From: JAGPUQ01 sp963708735
GTDB lineage: Bacteria > Pseudomonadota > Gammaproteobacteria > Pseudomonadales > Porticoccaceae
Direction: 5' to 3'
Assembly (NCBI GenBank): GCA_963708735.1
Contig: CAVPTW010000042.1
Location: forward strand, 1 to 64,000
DNA: 64,000 nucleotides
The position numbers were made by a program, and so were the translations under genes. Shown piece by piece: positions 1 through 9,446 of this stretch (positions are counted from its first letter, which is position 1; each line of letters starts with the position of its first letter). The notes beneath the pieces are model-generated. The model had not been told where the DNA came from. It did no database searches and saw only the letters and a list, made by a program, of their open reading frames with translations.

Positions 1-812
1 TGCCACCCCTCAACATGCATCTCGCCCGCGCCCTGATCGACCGCACCCGCGTCGCGCGCCTGCTGCACGGCTACCGCGACCGCGCACCGGCGGATCTGGA
101 TGCGCTCGCGCTCACCCTGATCAAGGTGGCGCAACTGATCACGGATCTCGCCGCCGTGGTGGAACTCGACATCAACCCGCTGCTCGCCGATGCCAAGGGC
201 GTGCTGGCTCTGGATGCGCGGGTACGCATCGCGGCCACAGCGAATGGCGGCCCCGAGCGCCTCGCCATTCGCCCTTACCCGCAGGAACTGGAAGAAACCC
301 TGGCTCTCGCCGACGGTCGCGAACTGCTGCTGCGCCCGATCCGCCCCGAGGACGAGCCGGCCCTGCGGCAGGCCTTCGCGACGCTCTCGCCCGCCCAGGT
401 GCGCCGGCACTTTGCCGCCGCCACGGGCGCATTGGCACAGATCGATGCCGCGCGCTTTACCCAGATCGACTACGACCGGGAGATGACGCTGATCCTCACC
501 GCGCCCGGCAGCGCCGGCCGCACGCCCGTTTACGGCCTGATCCGGATGTTTATCGATGCCAATCAGGAAGACGCGGAATTCGTGATTGCGCTGCATCCCG
601 ATGTCACCGGCCAGGGGCTCGGCCAGCGGCTGATGCAGCGCAGCATCGCCTACGCCCGCGGTCGCGGACTCCGCCAGCTTCAGGGCGACGTGATGCGCGA
701 CAACCAGGTGATGCGCCGCCTGGCCGCCAACCTGGGTTTCGTGGAGGAAGCTTCGCCGCAGATCCCCGGGGCGGTACGGGTGCGGCTTGCAATCGCCAAT
801 GATGACTGCTGA
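1..812 (+). CDS. C-terminal part of acyl-CoA synthetase (NDP-forming)/GNAT protein acetyltransferase, Pat-like (5' end outside window)
   Basis: The reading frame is open from the first bases of the window, so this is the tail of a larger gene. The first ~70 residues carry the end of an ATP-grasp domain of the succinyl-CoA-synthetase type (motif ELDINPLLAD). After a short linker, residues from about 95 form a GNAT acetyltransferase domain, starting with LLLRPIRPEDEPAL and carrying the acetyl-CoA loop GQGLGQRLM. This order (acetate-CoA-ligase-like part, then GNAT) is that of bacterial protein lysine acetyltransferases of the Pat/PatZ type, which acetylate and silence enzymes such as acyl-CoA synthetases. 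That fits the acyl-CoA ligase gene just downstream. The catalytic state of the missing N-terminal part cannot be judged. Confidence 0.85.
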   Translation, partial: PPLNMHLARALIDRTRVARLLHGYRDRAPADLDALALTLIKVAQLITDLAAVVELDINPLLADAKGVLALDARVRIAATANGGPERLAIRPYPQELEETLALADGRELLLRPIRPEDEPALRQAFATLSPAQVRRHFAAATGALAQIDAARFTQIDYDREMTLILTAPGSAGRTPVYGLIRMFIDANQEDAEFVIALHPDVTGQGLGQRLMQRSIAYARGRGLRQLQGDVMRDNQVMRRLAANLGFVEEASPQIPGAVRVRLAIANDDC

Positions 813-879
813 TATGGAGCCGCACTGAACCACTCAGGCTGTATCGATATCGATAACAACAATAACAAGGGCAATCACC

Positions 880-2115
880 ATGAAAACCCAGCATGTGATG
901 GACGGGTACCGGATACTCGACTTTACCCAGGTGGTCGCCGGCCCCACCGCGACCCGCCTGATGGCGGAGATGGGCGCCGACGTCATCAAGGTGGAACTCG
1001 CGCCTCTCGGCGACATGACCCGCTATCTGCCGATCCAGAACAACGGGCGCAGTTCGTATTTTCTGCAACAGAATCGCGGCAAGAAAAGTCTTTGCGTCGA
1101 TCCCAAGAAACCGGCGGGCATGAAAATTCTTGAGGATCTGGTGCGCCAGTGCGATGTGCTGATCGAAAACTTCGCCGCCGGCGTGATCGGTCGCATGGGA
1201 CTTTCGTATGCGCAGGTCCAGGCCCTCAACCCCCGCATCGTGATGTGTTCGATCTCGGGTTTCGGCCAGACCGGTCCGCTCTCCACCAAGCCCGGCTATG
1301 ACTTCATCGCTGCCGCCTACGCCGGGGTGCTGGACCTGATCGGCCATGCCGACGGTCCGCCGCTGTTTCCCCAGCTCGCCATCGGCGACGGCACCACCGG
1401 GGTGCATGCCCTCGCCGCCATCAGCACCGCGCTGCTCTACCGTGAGCGCACCGGTGAGGGCCAACACATCGACATCTCGCTGATCGACTCCTACTTTCAC
1501 CAGCACGAGATCGCGGTCCAGGCCTACAGCGCTTCGAACGGCGCCTTCATACCCAGGCGCTCCGGCGCCCACCACTTCATGCTGCATCCGCTCGGCATCT
1601 ACAAGGGCCGCGGCGACGACGAATACTACGCGCTGGTGATTCCGCCCATGCGTTGGCAGGAATTCTGCGATTTCATGGAGCGGCCCGAGTACGGCAGCGA
1701 TGTCCGCTTCGCCACCAACGATGCGCGCATGGCCCATCATCAGGACGTGGTGGATTTCATCGAGGCATGGCTGCAACGCCAGCCCAGCCGCGAAGTGATT
1801 CTGGAGAAATTCGAAACCGCCCGCTTCGCCATCGGGCCGGTGCTCTCGGTGCCTGACGCCATGCGCCACCCCCATTTCGTGGAGCGCCGCGTCGTGCGCA
1901 CCGTGCAGGACCGCTGCTTCGGCGAGATAGAAATTCCCGGCATGCCGCTGCGCTTCTCCGCGTTTCCGGACGAACTGACCCTCGAAGCGCCCTATCTCGG
2001 CGAGCACAACCGGGAATTGCTCACCGAACTGCTGGGCATGAGTCGGAACGAAATCGATGGACTGGAAGCCGCGCAAGTGCTCCAGTCGAAGGTACCGGAA
2101 CTTGCGATGGATTAA
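880..2115 (+). CDS. CoA transferase family III (CaiB/BaiF type)
   Basis: A 411-residue protein of normal length for family III CoA transferases, which move CoA between carboxylic acids without a ping-pong step. The N-terminus reads GYRILDFTQVVAGPTATRLM and is followed by GADVIKVE, the family's Rossmann-fold signature. The catalytic aspartate is expected at about residue 203, in GQHIDISLIDSYF. An AAGG-like ribosome site lies about 8 bases before the ATG. It lies 67 bases after the acetyltransferase gene and 131 bases before an acyl-CoA ligase, so a co-transcribed acid-activation module is likely. The substrate cannot be read from the sequence; carnitine, bile-acid-like and formyl/oxalyl substrates are all known in this family. 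Confidence 0.9.
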   Translation: MKTQHVMDGYRILDFTQVVAGPTATRLMAEMGADVIKVELAPLGDMTRYLPIQNNGRSSYFLQQNRGKKSLCVDPKKPAGMKILEDLVRQCDVLIENFAAGVIGRMGLSYAQVQALNPRIVMCSISGFGQTGPLSTKPGYDFIAAAYAGVLDLIGHADGPPLFPQLAIGDGTTGVHALAAISTALLYRERTGEGQHIDISLIDSYFHQHEIAVQAYSASNGAFIPRRSGAHHFMLHPLGIYKGRGDDEYYALVIPPMRWQEFCDFMERPEYGSDVRFATNDARMAHHQDVVDFIEAWLQRQPSREVILEKFETARFAIGPVLSVPDAMRHPHFVERRVVRTVQDRCFGEIEIPGMPLRFSAFPDELTLEAPYLGEHNRELLTELLGMSRNEIDGLEAAQVLQSKVPELAMD

Positions 2116-2246
2116 GTCTTGGACACCCGTGCTGCCCGCGGAAGCGAACATCAAGGGGAACGGCAGTGGCGAGGCCATTCACGGCATCCTTGACGAGTTT
2201 TTCGAACAGCAATGAATGATCACCTCAGGCAACGCGAGGAAATACC

Positions 2247-3800
2247 ATGTATCCAGGCATCTGGGCGCAACGCACACCCGACAAGGCTGCGGCCATCCAT
2301 GCCGTCAGCGGCGAGACCCTCAGCTACCGCATGCTCGACGACCGCTCCAACCAGCTCGCGCAACTGTTCTGGAGCCAGGGCCTGCGTCCCGGCGACCATG
2401 TCGCGATCTTCATGGAAAACAATCTGCGCTATTTCGAAGTGATCTGGGCCGCGCTGCGCTCGGGACTTTACCTGACCACCATCAACCGCTACCTCACCGG
2501 CGAGGAGGCGGGCTACATTCTCGACAACTGCGACGCCCGCGTGCTCATCGCCTCCCACTATCTGGCCGAACCCGCTGCCGCGCTGCCCGGTCTCGCGCCG
2601 CGCTGCCATACCCGGCTGATGACCGACGGCGGCGCGCCCGGCTACGAATCCTACGAAGACGCCATCGCGCGCCATCCGGCGCAGCCTCTCGCCCAACAGC
2701 CGGCCGGGCAGTTCATGCTCTACAGTTCCGGTACCACCGGCCGCCCGAAGGGCATTCTGCGGCCGCTGTCGGGCGCCAAGATCGCGGACGATCTGAGTCC
2801 AGTGGCCAAGCTGCAAAAGGCTCTGTGGAAAGTCACCCAGGATTCGGTCTATCTCTCGCCCGCGCCGCTCTACCACTCGGCACCGCTGTCGTTCTGCACC
2901 GGCATCCAGTCCCACGGCGGCACCGTGGTGATGATGCCGCGCTTCGATGAGCGCGCCGCGCTCGAAGCCATCGCGCGCCATCGCGTCACCCACAGCCAGT
3001 GGGTGCCCACCATGTTCACCCGCATGCTGAAAATGCCGGAGCAGGACCGCGCCGGACCGGATCTGTCGTCGCATCAGGTCGCGGTGCATGCGGCGGCGCC
3101 CTGCCCCGAAGGCATCAAACGCCAGATGTTCGACTGGTGGGGACCGATCCTCTACGAATACTACGGCGGCACCGAGCTCAACGGGCTCACCCATTGCACT
3201 CCGGAGGAATGGCTCGCCCATCCCGGCACCGTGGGCAAGCCCATTCTCGGCAAACTGCACATCTGCGCCGAGGACGGTCGCGAACTGCCCCCGGGAGAAG
3301 ACGGCATCGTCTATTTCGAACTGCCCAGAATGTCGTTCGAGTACTATCACGACGCCGCCAAGACACGCTCCGCCCAGCATCCCGAGCACGCCAACTGGAG
3401 CGCGCTGGGCGATGTCGGCCACGTCGACGCCGAGGGTTATCTGTACCTCACCGACCGCGCCACCTTCATGATCATTTCCGGCGGTGTGAACATCTACCCG
3501 CAGGAAATCGAGGACGTGCTGGTCCTCCACCCGAAGATCGCCGATGTCGCGGTAGTGGGCGTACCCGACGCCGAGATGGGCGAAGCCGTGAAAGCCGTGG
3601 TGCAACTGGCTGCGGGCAACACCCCGAGTGCGGATCTGGCGGACGACATCATCGCCTACGCACGCCAGCACGTCGCTCACTACAAGTGCCCCAAAAGCGT
3701 GGATTTTCTCGACGAATTGCCGCGCCTGCCCACCGGCAAGCTCTACAAACGGCTGCTCCAGGACCGCTACTGGGGCAAGACCGGGTCGCGGATTGTGTAG
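2247..3800 (+). CDS. Acyl-CoA synthetase (AMP-forming)
   Basis: A 517-residue member of the adenylate-forming ligase family, which joins a carboxylic acid to CoA through an acyl-adenylate. Visible motifs in order: the P-loop YSSGTTGRPKG near residue 158, the YYGGTE adenine-binding motif, the LGDVGHVD hinge-side motif, YPQEIEDVL, and the C-terminal catalytic lysine in LPTGKLYKR. The start is supported by GAGGAAA about 4 bases before the ATG. It is most like the acyl-CoA synthetases found beside family III CoA transferases. The chain length and type of the acid are unknown. The upstream acetyltransferase could regulate it by acetylating the C-terminal lysine (inference). Confidence 0.9.
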   Translation: MYPGIWAQRTPDKAAAIHAVSGETLSYRMLDDRSNQLAQLFWSQGLRPGDHVAIFMENNLRYFEVIWAALRSGLYLTTINRYLTGEEAGYILDNCDARVLIASHYLAEPAAALPGLAPRCHTRLMTDGGAPGYESYEDAIARHPAQPLAQQPAGQFMLYSSGTTGRPKGILRPLSGAKIADDLSPVAKLQKALWKVTQDSVYLSPAPLYHSAPLSFCTGIQSHGGTVVMMPRFDERAALEAIARHRVTHSQWVPTMFTRMLKMPEQDRAGPDLSSHQVAVHAAAPCPEGIKRQMFDWWGPILYEYYGGTELNGLTHCTPEEWLAHPGTVGKPILGKLHICAEDGRELPPGEDGIVYFELPRMSFEYYHDAAKTRSAQHPEHANWSALGDVGHVDAEGYLYLTDRATFMIISGGVNIYPQEIEDVLVLHPKIADVAVVGVPDAEMGEAVKAVVQLAAGNTPSADLADDIIAYARQHVAHYKCPKSVDFLDELPRLPTGKLYKRLLQDRYWGKTGSRIV

Positions 3801-4026
3801 TCGACCTGCGGGCGCTCCCCGCGCGACCAGGCCTCGTCTTCCATCGGAAACGCGCAAGGCGCGAGCACCCGTGAAGCACCGATCCGGAAGCGCTCACGCG
3901 CATGTTCCGCTCCATCGACACACGGCATAATGCCGTGACCCGACTCAACACAGGGTGCCGGATGCAGGCACCACGGCACTTACGAATGCTGGTGCACCCT
4001 GCGCGGCTCACGCAAAAGGAAACGGC

Positions 4027-4098
4027 ATGACGCCCGCAGCCAAGGCCCGCGAGGCCATCGACCAGAAACTCGAACAGGCGGGCTGAGTGATCCGGGAC
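4027..4098 (+). pseudogene. Remnant of the N-terminus of a type I restriction enzyme R subunit (hsdR)
   Basis: Reading from ATG 4027 gives MTPAAKAREAIDQKLEQAG, a TGA stop, then VIRDM. This matches the usual opening of HsdR proteins (KAR..ID..LE.AGW followed by V-I/V-Q-D), with the stop replacing the expected tryptophan codon TGG. The AAAGGAAA before the ATG is a good ribosome site. Nothing else of hsdR follows; the frame runs straight into the chromate transporter gene. The rest of the gene and any hsdM or hsdS are absent. The match is short (about 24 residues), so this rests on recognising a conserved N-terminus rather than on a long alignment. Confidence 0.55.
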
Positions 4099-5391
4099 AT
4101 GCATCAGCGCAACCCGTCCTTCCGCGACGCCGCCAGCGTCTGGTGGCGCATCGGCTGGCTCTCGTTCGGCGGCCCGGCGGGCCAGATCGCGCTGATGCAT
4201 CGCATCCTGGTGGAGGAAAAACGCTGGATCGATGAGCGCCGTTTTTTGCAAGCGCTCAATTACTGCATGCTGCTGCCCGGCCCGGAAGCGCAACAACTCG
4301 CGACTTACATCGGCTGGCTGCTGCACGGGGTGCGCGGCGGCGTGGTGGCGGGCGTGTTGTTCATCCTGCCCGGCGCCGCGGTCATGCTGGGGCTGTCGTT
4401 CGCCTATGTCCTGCTGGGCGCGCTGCCGCTGGTGGATGGCCTGCTGCTCGGGGTGAAGGCTGCCGTTCTCGCCATCGTGGTGCAGGCGCTGCTGCGCCTC
4501 GGCCGCCGTGCCCTGAAGGGCGGGCGCGACGTACTGCTCGCGGTGGGCGGGTTCGTCGCGCTGTACGCGTTCGCGGTGCCGTTTCCGCTGCTCGTCATTG
4601 CGGCCGGCGTGATCGGCTTCATCAGCACCCGGGGCACGGTGGCGGCCGACACGCCGGTGCCGGATACCGTGCGGCGTCCCGGCACCTTGGTCGCCGCGCT
4701 GGTGTGCCTGTTGCTGTGGCTGGGCACGGTCGGGGGACTCCATGTCGCTCTGGGCGGCGACCATGTGTTGAGTCGGATCGCGGTTTTTTTCTCGACCGTG
4801 GCCATGGTCACCTTCGGTGGCGCCTATTCGGTACTGTCGTATATCGCGCAACAGGCAGTGGAAACCTACGGCTGGCTCGCGCCCGGGGAAATGCTCAACG
4901 GCCTCGGCCTGGCCGAGACCACCCCCGGGCCGCTGATTCTGGTGACCCAGTTCGTCGGCTTTCTCGCGGCGCAGCGCGCTGCGCACGGCGGCGAACACGC
5001 ACTGCTGGCCGGTGTCGCCGGCGCGCTGCTGACCACCTGGGTACTGTTCCTGCCAAGCTTTTTGTGGATTTTCGCGGGCGCGCCCCACGTGGAGCGCCTG
5101 CTGCACCGGCCGCGTCTGGCGGGGGCGCTGACCGCCATCACCGCTGCGGTATTGGGGGTGATCGCCAATCTGGCGCTGTGGTTTGCGGTAAATCTGTTGT
5201 TTGCGCACAACGTCAGGATTGACAGCTTCGGCCTCGCACTGCTGGTACCTGAGCTGTCCAGCCTGCGTCCCCACATACTCGCGCTCTCGGTGCTGGCCCT
5301 GGTGCTGACATTCGGCCTGCGGCTCGCCGTGCTGCCCGCGCTGGGTCTGTGCGCAGCGGCGGGTGTGGCGCTGGTCTGGCTGGGCTACTAG
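4099..5391 (+). CDS. chrA: Chromate efflux transporter
   Basis: About 430 residues, the normal size of two-domain ChrA proteins, which export chromate across the inner membrane using the proton motive force. Each half begins with a characteristic motif: WLSFGGPAGQIALMH in the first half and MVTFGGAYSVLSYI in the second. Conserved PGPEAQQLATYIGWL and TTPGPLILVTQFVGF follow, among about ten to twelve hydrophobic segments. The ATG at 4099 is preferred because family members start close to this point. A GTG at 4087 is in frame but lies inside the hsdR remnant. It converges on cysA with a 4-base overlap of the stop codons. The native substrate may be sulfate-like or chromate; the sulfate uptake operon next door makes this link attractive but unproven. 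Confidence 0.9.
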   Translation: MHQRNPSFRDAASVWWRIGWLSFGGPAGQIALMHRILVEEKRWIDERRFLQALNYCMLLPGPEAQQLATYIGWLLHGVRGGVVAGVLFILPGAAVMLGLSFAYVLLGALPLVDGLLLGVKAAVLAIVVQALLRLGRRALKGGRDVLLAVGGFVALYAFAVPFPLLVIAAGVIGFISTRGTVAADTPVPDTVRRPGTLVAALVCLLLWLGTVGGLHVALGGDHVLSRIAVFFSTVAMVTFGGAYSVLSYIAQQAVETYGWLAPGEMLNGLGLAETTPGPLILVTQFVGFLAAQRAAHGGEHALLAGVAGALLTTWVLFLPSFLWIFAGAPHVERLLHRPRLAGALTAITAAVLGVIANLALWFAVNLLFAHNVRIDSFGLALLVPELSSLRPHILALSVLALVLTFGLRLAVLPALGLCAAAGVALVWLGY

Positions 5392-6511
5392 CCGCGACCG
5401 CGCTGACGCGGTTCGCGCTCAGGCGTCGGCGTTTGGGTTTGACCGGTTTGCGAAGTTCTCGTCGCCGGGTAAACACTGAACTGCATCATGCGCAGGCGGA
5501 CCACCGCGCCTGCGACAAAGTGGCTCGCATCGTAATGCAGATGCGGCAGTTCAATATTGAGCTCGGCGTTGTTGGCGACCACCACGGCGCTGGCGCGCAC
5601 TATGGGTCCGGTACGCTGCACGCTGACCACCCGCGCGGCGATGCCCGGCGCACCGGCTTCCGCGAGCCGGAGATCACCGGGACGCACATACAGATCGACT
5701 GGACCGGCGGGATGAATGCTGTCGGTCACCACCGGGTGCGTCGCACCGGGCAAATAAATTTCCCGGCCGCGAACATCGGCGTCCAGTACGTTCTTGTCGC
5801 CGAGAAAATCAAACACGAAGGGCGTGCGCGGATTTTCGTACACGTCGTCCACGGTGCCGACCTGCTCGATGCGGCCCCGGTTCATGATTACCACCCGGTC
5901 GGCCAGCTCCAGCGCTTCTTCCTGATCGTGAGTGACGAACACCGTGGTGTAGCCGGTCTGCCGGTGCAATTCCCGCAGCCAACGCCGCAGATCCTTGCGC
6001 ACCTTGGCGTCCAGCGCGCCGAAGGGTTCGTCGAGGAGCAGCACACGCGGATCGATGGCGAGCGCGCGCGCCAGCGCCACCCGCTGCTTCTGCCTCCGGA
6101 GAGCTGATGCGGATAGCGTTGTTCCAGACCACCGAGTTGCACCAGATCCAGCAGTTCCAGTGCCTTGGCGCGAATCGCTGCGGCAGGCGGGCGCTGCGAC
6201 TTGCGTTGCACCCTCAGTCCGAACGCGATGTTGTCGAGCACGGTCATGTGCTTGAACAGCGCATAGTGCTGGAATACGAAACCGATCCGCCGCTCCCGTA
6301 CCGCGCGCCGCGACATGTCCTCGCCGCCGAACAGAATCTGGCCGTGATCGGGAAATTCGAGACCGGCGATGGCGCGCAGCAACGTGGTTTTGCCGGAACC
6401 GGATGGCCCGAGCAGTGCGATCAATTCTCCCGAGCGCACGGCGAGGCTGAGGTCGACCAGCGCCGGAAATCCGGAAAAACTCTTGTGTATGTTGCGAACT
6501 TCGATATCCAT
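5388..6511 (-). pseudogene. cysA: Sulfate/thiosulfate ABC transporter ATP-binding protein, broken by a 1-base frameshift
   Basis: The ATPase that powers sulfate import with CysT/CysW. The N-terminal part (from MDIEVRNIHKSF) has Walker A GPSGSGKTT and a Q-loop. The frame breaks inside the ABC signature near position 6092: LSGGR is read where LSGGQKQR is expected. The next frame then continues with QRVALARALAIDPRVLLLDEPFGALD (Walker B), the H-loop VTHDQEEA and a C-terminal TOBE-like domain. Adding one base (a G on the plus strand near 6092) restores a 374-residue protein of normal length. No other damage is seen, so a sequencing or assembly error is as likely as true inactivation. It is the last gene of the sulfate operon, 9 bases after cysW. 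Confidence 0.85.
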
Positions 6512-6520
6512 TTTGGGACC

Positions 6521-7426
6521 TCAATGGCGGTGTGAGGTGGATAGCTCGGCGCCATGGCGCGCTTCGAGCAGTGATTTGAGGGTCAGGGTGACCAGAGCCA
6601 GCGCGGCCAATACCGACGCCACGGCAAAGGCCGCTGCGAAGTTGTATTCGTTGTAGAGAATCTCGACGTGCAGCGGCATGGTGTTGGTCTCGCCGCGGAT
6701 GTGCCCGGACACCACCGATACCGCCCCGAACTCGCCCATGGCGCGCGCATTGCACAGCAGCACGCCGTAGAGCAGCCCCCATTTGATATTGGGAAGAGTG
6801 ACATACCAGAAGCTCTGCCAGCCATTGGCCCCCAGGGACAACGCCGCCAGCTCGTCGTCGGTGCCTTGTTCCTGCATCAACGGAATGAGCTCGCGGGCGA
6901 TGAACGGAAAGGTCACGAATACCGTCGCCAACACGATGCCGGGTACCGCGAAAATGATCTGGACGTCGTGCTCCGCCAGCCAGGGACCGAACCAGCCCTG
7001 GGCGCCGAACATCAGCACATAAATAAGCCCCGTCACCACCGGCGAGACCGAAAACGGCAGGTCAATCAAGGTCGTCAACACGGTCTTGCCGCGGAACTCG
7101 AACTTGGCGATGGCCCAGGCCGCGGAAACTCCGAACACCAGATTCAGCGGCACCGCGATCACCGCCACCAGCAGCGTAAGGCGGATGGCGGCGAGGGCGT
7201 CGGGATCCTGAAGTGCCTGCCAGTACACCCCTGCGCCGTTGCGCAGCGCCTCGGTAAAAATCGCAATCAGCGGCAACAGCAGGAACGCGAGCAGAAACAG
7301 CAGCGCCCCGCCAATCAGCAACCAACGCACCCAGGGTTGCTCGGTGATCACTACATTGCGTTGCAGCAGCGGCTCGAAGGGCAGTTGCGGCGGATCGAGC
7401 AGCGAATGATCGGTTCCCGTGGTCAC
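6521..7426 (-). CDS. cysW: Sulfate ABC transporter permease CysW
   Basis: Inner-membrane permease subunit of the sulfate/thiosulfate importer, 301 residues with about six membrane segments. The cytoplasmic EAA loop that docks on the ATPase reads ELAALSLGANGWQSFWYVTLP, and ends with the usual ARAMGEFGAVSVVSG block. A GTG start at 7426 shares GTGA with the cysT stop (4-base overlap), a common sign of translational coupling. Together with cysT, cysA and the binding protein it forms one minus-strand operon. The N-terminus carries about 40 soluble residues before the first membrane segment. Confidence 0.93.
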   Translation of the reverse strand: MTTGTDHSLLDPPQLPFEPLLQRNVVITEQPWVRWLLIGGALLFLLAFLLLPLIAIFTEALRNGAGVYWQALQDPDALAAIRLTLLVAVIAVPLNLVFGVSAAWAIAKFEFRGKTVLTTLIDLPFSVSPVVTGLIYVLMFGAQGWFGPWLAEHDVQIIFAVPGIVLATVFVTFPFIARELIPLMQEQGTDDELAALSLGANGWQSFWYVTLPNIKWGLLYGVLLCNARAMGEFGAVSVVSGHIRGETNTMPLHVEILYNEYNFAAAFAVASVLAALALVTLTLKSLLEARHGAELSTSHRH

Positions 7427-8334
7427 GACGCCGCCCCCTGCAATACCGGATGCGGCAGCGCCGGCGACCCTCGGCTGCGCTGCTTGTGACGGTTCGACCA
7501 GGCCTGCAAGGCGTTGATCAGCAGCAGCAATGCGAACGAGATAACCAGCATGGCGACGGCCACCGCCGCCGCGCCGCCGTACTGGAATTCCTCCAGCTTG
7601 ATGATGATCAGCAGCGGTGCGATCTCGGAGACATAGGGCAAATTGCCGGCGATAAAAATCACCGAGCCGTATTCACCCACGCCGCGGGCAAAGGCCAGCG
7701 CAAACCCCGTCACCAGCGCCGGCAGTACGGCGGGCAGAATCACCCGCGTCACCGTTTGCCAGCGCGTGGCGCCCAGCGATGCGGCGGCTTCTTCCAGTTC
7801 TTTTTCCGCGTCGCGCAACACCGGTTCAAGCGTGCGCACCACAAAGGGCAGGCCGATAAACGTCAGCGCGACCACGATGCCGATAGGTGTGTAGGCCACC
7901 TTGATACCGGCCGCTTCCAGCCACTGGCCGACCCAGCCGTTGCCGGCATACAGCGCCGTGAGCGCGATACCGGCCACGGCCGTGGGCAGGGCAAAGGGGA
8001 GATCGATGGTGGCATCGAACAGGCGCTTGCCGGGAAACTCGTACCGCACGAACACCCAGGCGACCAGCGTGCCGAACACGGCATTGACAGCGGCCGCCAG
8101 CAGCGCAGTGCCAAACGACAGCTTGAGTGCGCTCAGGACCCGGGGTGCACTCCATACCTGCCAGAGCTCGGTCCAACCCAGGCCAGCGGCCTTGGCGAAC
8201 ACGCCCGCCAGCGGTATCAACACGATCAGGCTGAGATAAGCCACGGTAAAGCCCAGGCTGAGATTGAAACCGGGGATGGCCGAGCGCTGGCGGCGGCCGC
8301 GTCCGGTATCGGGTAGCGCTTGCTCCGGGCTCAT
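7423..8334 (-). CDS. cysT: Sulfate ABC transporter permease CysT
   Basis: The partner permease of CysW, 303 residues, six predicted membrane helices after a basic N-terminus. The EAA loop is at EKELEEAAASLGATRWQTVTR, and the family-typical FARGVGEYGSVIFIAGN follows. The start ATG at 8334 has GGAG about 12 bases upstream. It lies 87 bases downstream of the binding-protein gene and overlaps cysW by 4 bases. The symbol cysU is also used for this gene. Confidence 0.93.
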   Translation of the reverse strand: MSPEQALPDTGRGRRQRSAIPGFNLSLGFTVAYLSLIVLIPLAGVFAKAAGLGWTELWQVWSAPRVLSALKLSFGTALLAAAVNAVFGTLVAWVFVRYEFPGKRLFDATIDLPFALPTAVAGIALTALYAGNGWVGQWLEAAGIKVAYTPIGIVVALTFIGLPFVVRTLEPVLRDAEKELEEAAASLGATRWQTVTRVILPAVLPALVTGFALAFARGVGEYGSVIFIAGNLPYVSEIAPLLIIIKLEEFQYGGAAAVAVAMLVISFALLLLINALQAWSNRHKQRSRGSPALPHPVLQGAAS

Positions 8335-8421
8335 GGATCGCTGAACTCCATTCTGATTACGACATTCTGGTTACGAGATGGCCCCGCCGGCACACCAGCG
8401 GGGCGCGGTTGCGGTGGAACC

Positions 8422-9417
8422 CTATCTGCCCGCCGCAAGGATCTGATCGAATACCCCGCCCTCGGCAAAGTGCGTTTTCTGAGCCTGCTGCCAGCCGCCG
8501 AATTCCGCCACGGTCACCAACTCCAGCTGGGGAAAGCGCGCCAGATCGGCGGGGTCGGCCTGTTCGGGCGTCACCGGGCGGTAGTAGTGCCGGGCGGCGA
8601 TACGCTGACCCACGGGCGAGTAGAGGTATTCGAGATAGGCCTTGGCCACCTCGGTGGTACCGTGTTTGGCGGCATTGGCATCCACCAGCGTCACCGGGGG
8701 TTCAGCCAGAATGGACAATGACGGCACCACGATCTCGAATTTGTCGCGCCCCAGCTCGTTCTGGACAAGAAACGCTTCGTTCTCCCAGGAGATGAACACA
8801 TCGCCGATACCGCGCTGGGCGAAGGTGGTGGTCGAGCCGCGGGCGCCGCTATCGAGCACCGGCACATTCTTGTAGAGGCGAGTGACGAATTCCCGCGCTG
8901 CCTCATCGCTGCCCAGGCTTTTCTTCGCAGAAGCCCAGGCCGCCAGGTAGTTCCAGCGCGCACCACCCGAGCTCTTGGGGTTCGGCGTGATCACGCTGAC
9001 GCCTTCACGCACCAGGTCATTCCAGTCCTTGATGCCTTTGGGATTGCCTTTGCGCACCAGGAATACGATGGTCGAGGTGTAGGGTGAGCTCGCATGGGGC
9101 AATCGCGACTGCCAGTCGTTCGGCAATTTTTTGGTGAGCGCCGCAATCTCGTCGATGTCGTAGGCCAGCGCCAAAGTCACCACATCGGCTTCCAGGCCGT
9201 CGATCACCGCCCGCGCCTGTTTGCCGCCACCGCCGTGGGATTGCTTGATGCGCACCTCGTCCCCGGTTTTTTCTTTCCAGAATTCGGCAAACGCCTTGTT
9301 GAAGTCCTGGTACAGCTCGCGGGTCGGGTCGTAGGAGACATTGAGCAACTCCACGGTCGCCGCCGGCGCGGCAAGCGGCAGTGCCAAGGTGGCCAATAAC
9401 AGAATTTTCTTGATCAT
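8422..9417 (-). CDS. Periplasmic sulfate-binding protein
   Basis: 331 residues with a clear Sec signal peptide (MIKKILLLATLALPLAAPA) and then the family opening VELLNVSYDPTRELYQDFN, which lines the sulfate site. Further hallmarks are the SHGGGGKQARAV loop and the TPNPKSSGGARWNYLAAW block. The ATG at 9417 is chosen because GGAG sits 9 bases upstream and it starts exactly at the signal peptide; an upstream in-frame start would add six residues. It captures sulfate or thiosulfate for CysTWA. Sbp and CysP cannot be separated by eye. Confidence 0.93.
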   Translation of the reverse strand: MIKKILLLATLALPLAAPAATVELLNVSYDPTRELYQDFNKAFAEFWKEKTGDEVRIKQSHGGGGKQARAVIDGLEADVVTLALAYDIDEIAALTKKLPNDWQSRLPHASSPYTSTIVFLVRKGNPKGIKDWNDLVREGVSVITPNPKSSGGARWNYLAAWASAKKSLGSDEAAREFVTRLYKNVPVLDSGARGSTTTFAQRGIGDVFISWENEAFLVQNELGRDKFEIVVPSLSILAEPPVTLVDANAAKHGTTEVAKAYLEYLYSPVGQRIAARHYYRPVTPEQADPADLARFPQLELVTVAEFGGWQQAQKTHFAEGGVFDQILAAGR

Positions 9418-9446
9418 CGAAATTAACTCCAGCAAAAAATGAACGG

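Noticed and set aside
604..2178. Long minus-strand ORF across the CoA transferase
   Set aside because: It is antisense to a conserved gene in GC-rich DNA and has no family text.
2129..2215. 28-codon frame ending in GEAIHGILDEFFEQQ
   Set aside because: Short, no ribosome site and no recognisable family; it could be a relic but nothing supports it.
4084..4098. TGA as selenocysteine or read-through codon in the hsdR stub
   Set aside because: No SECIS hairpin is visible and only about five more residues match HsdR beyond it.
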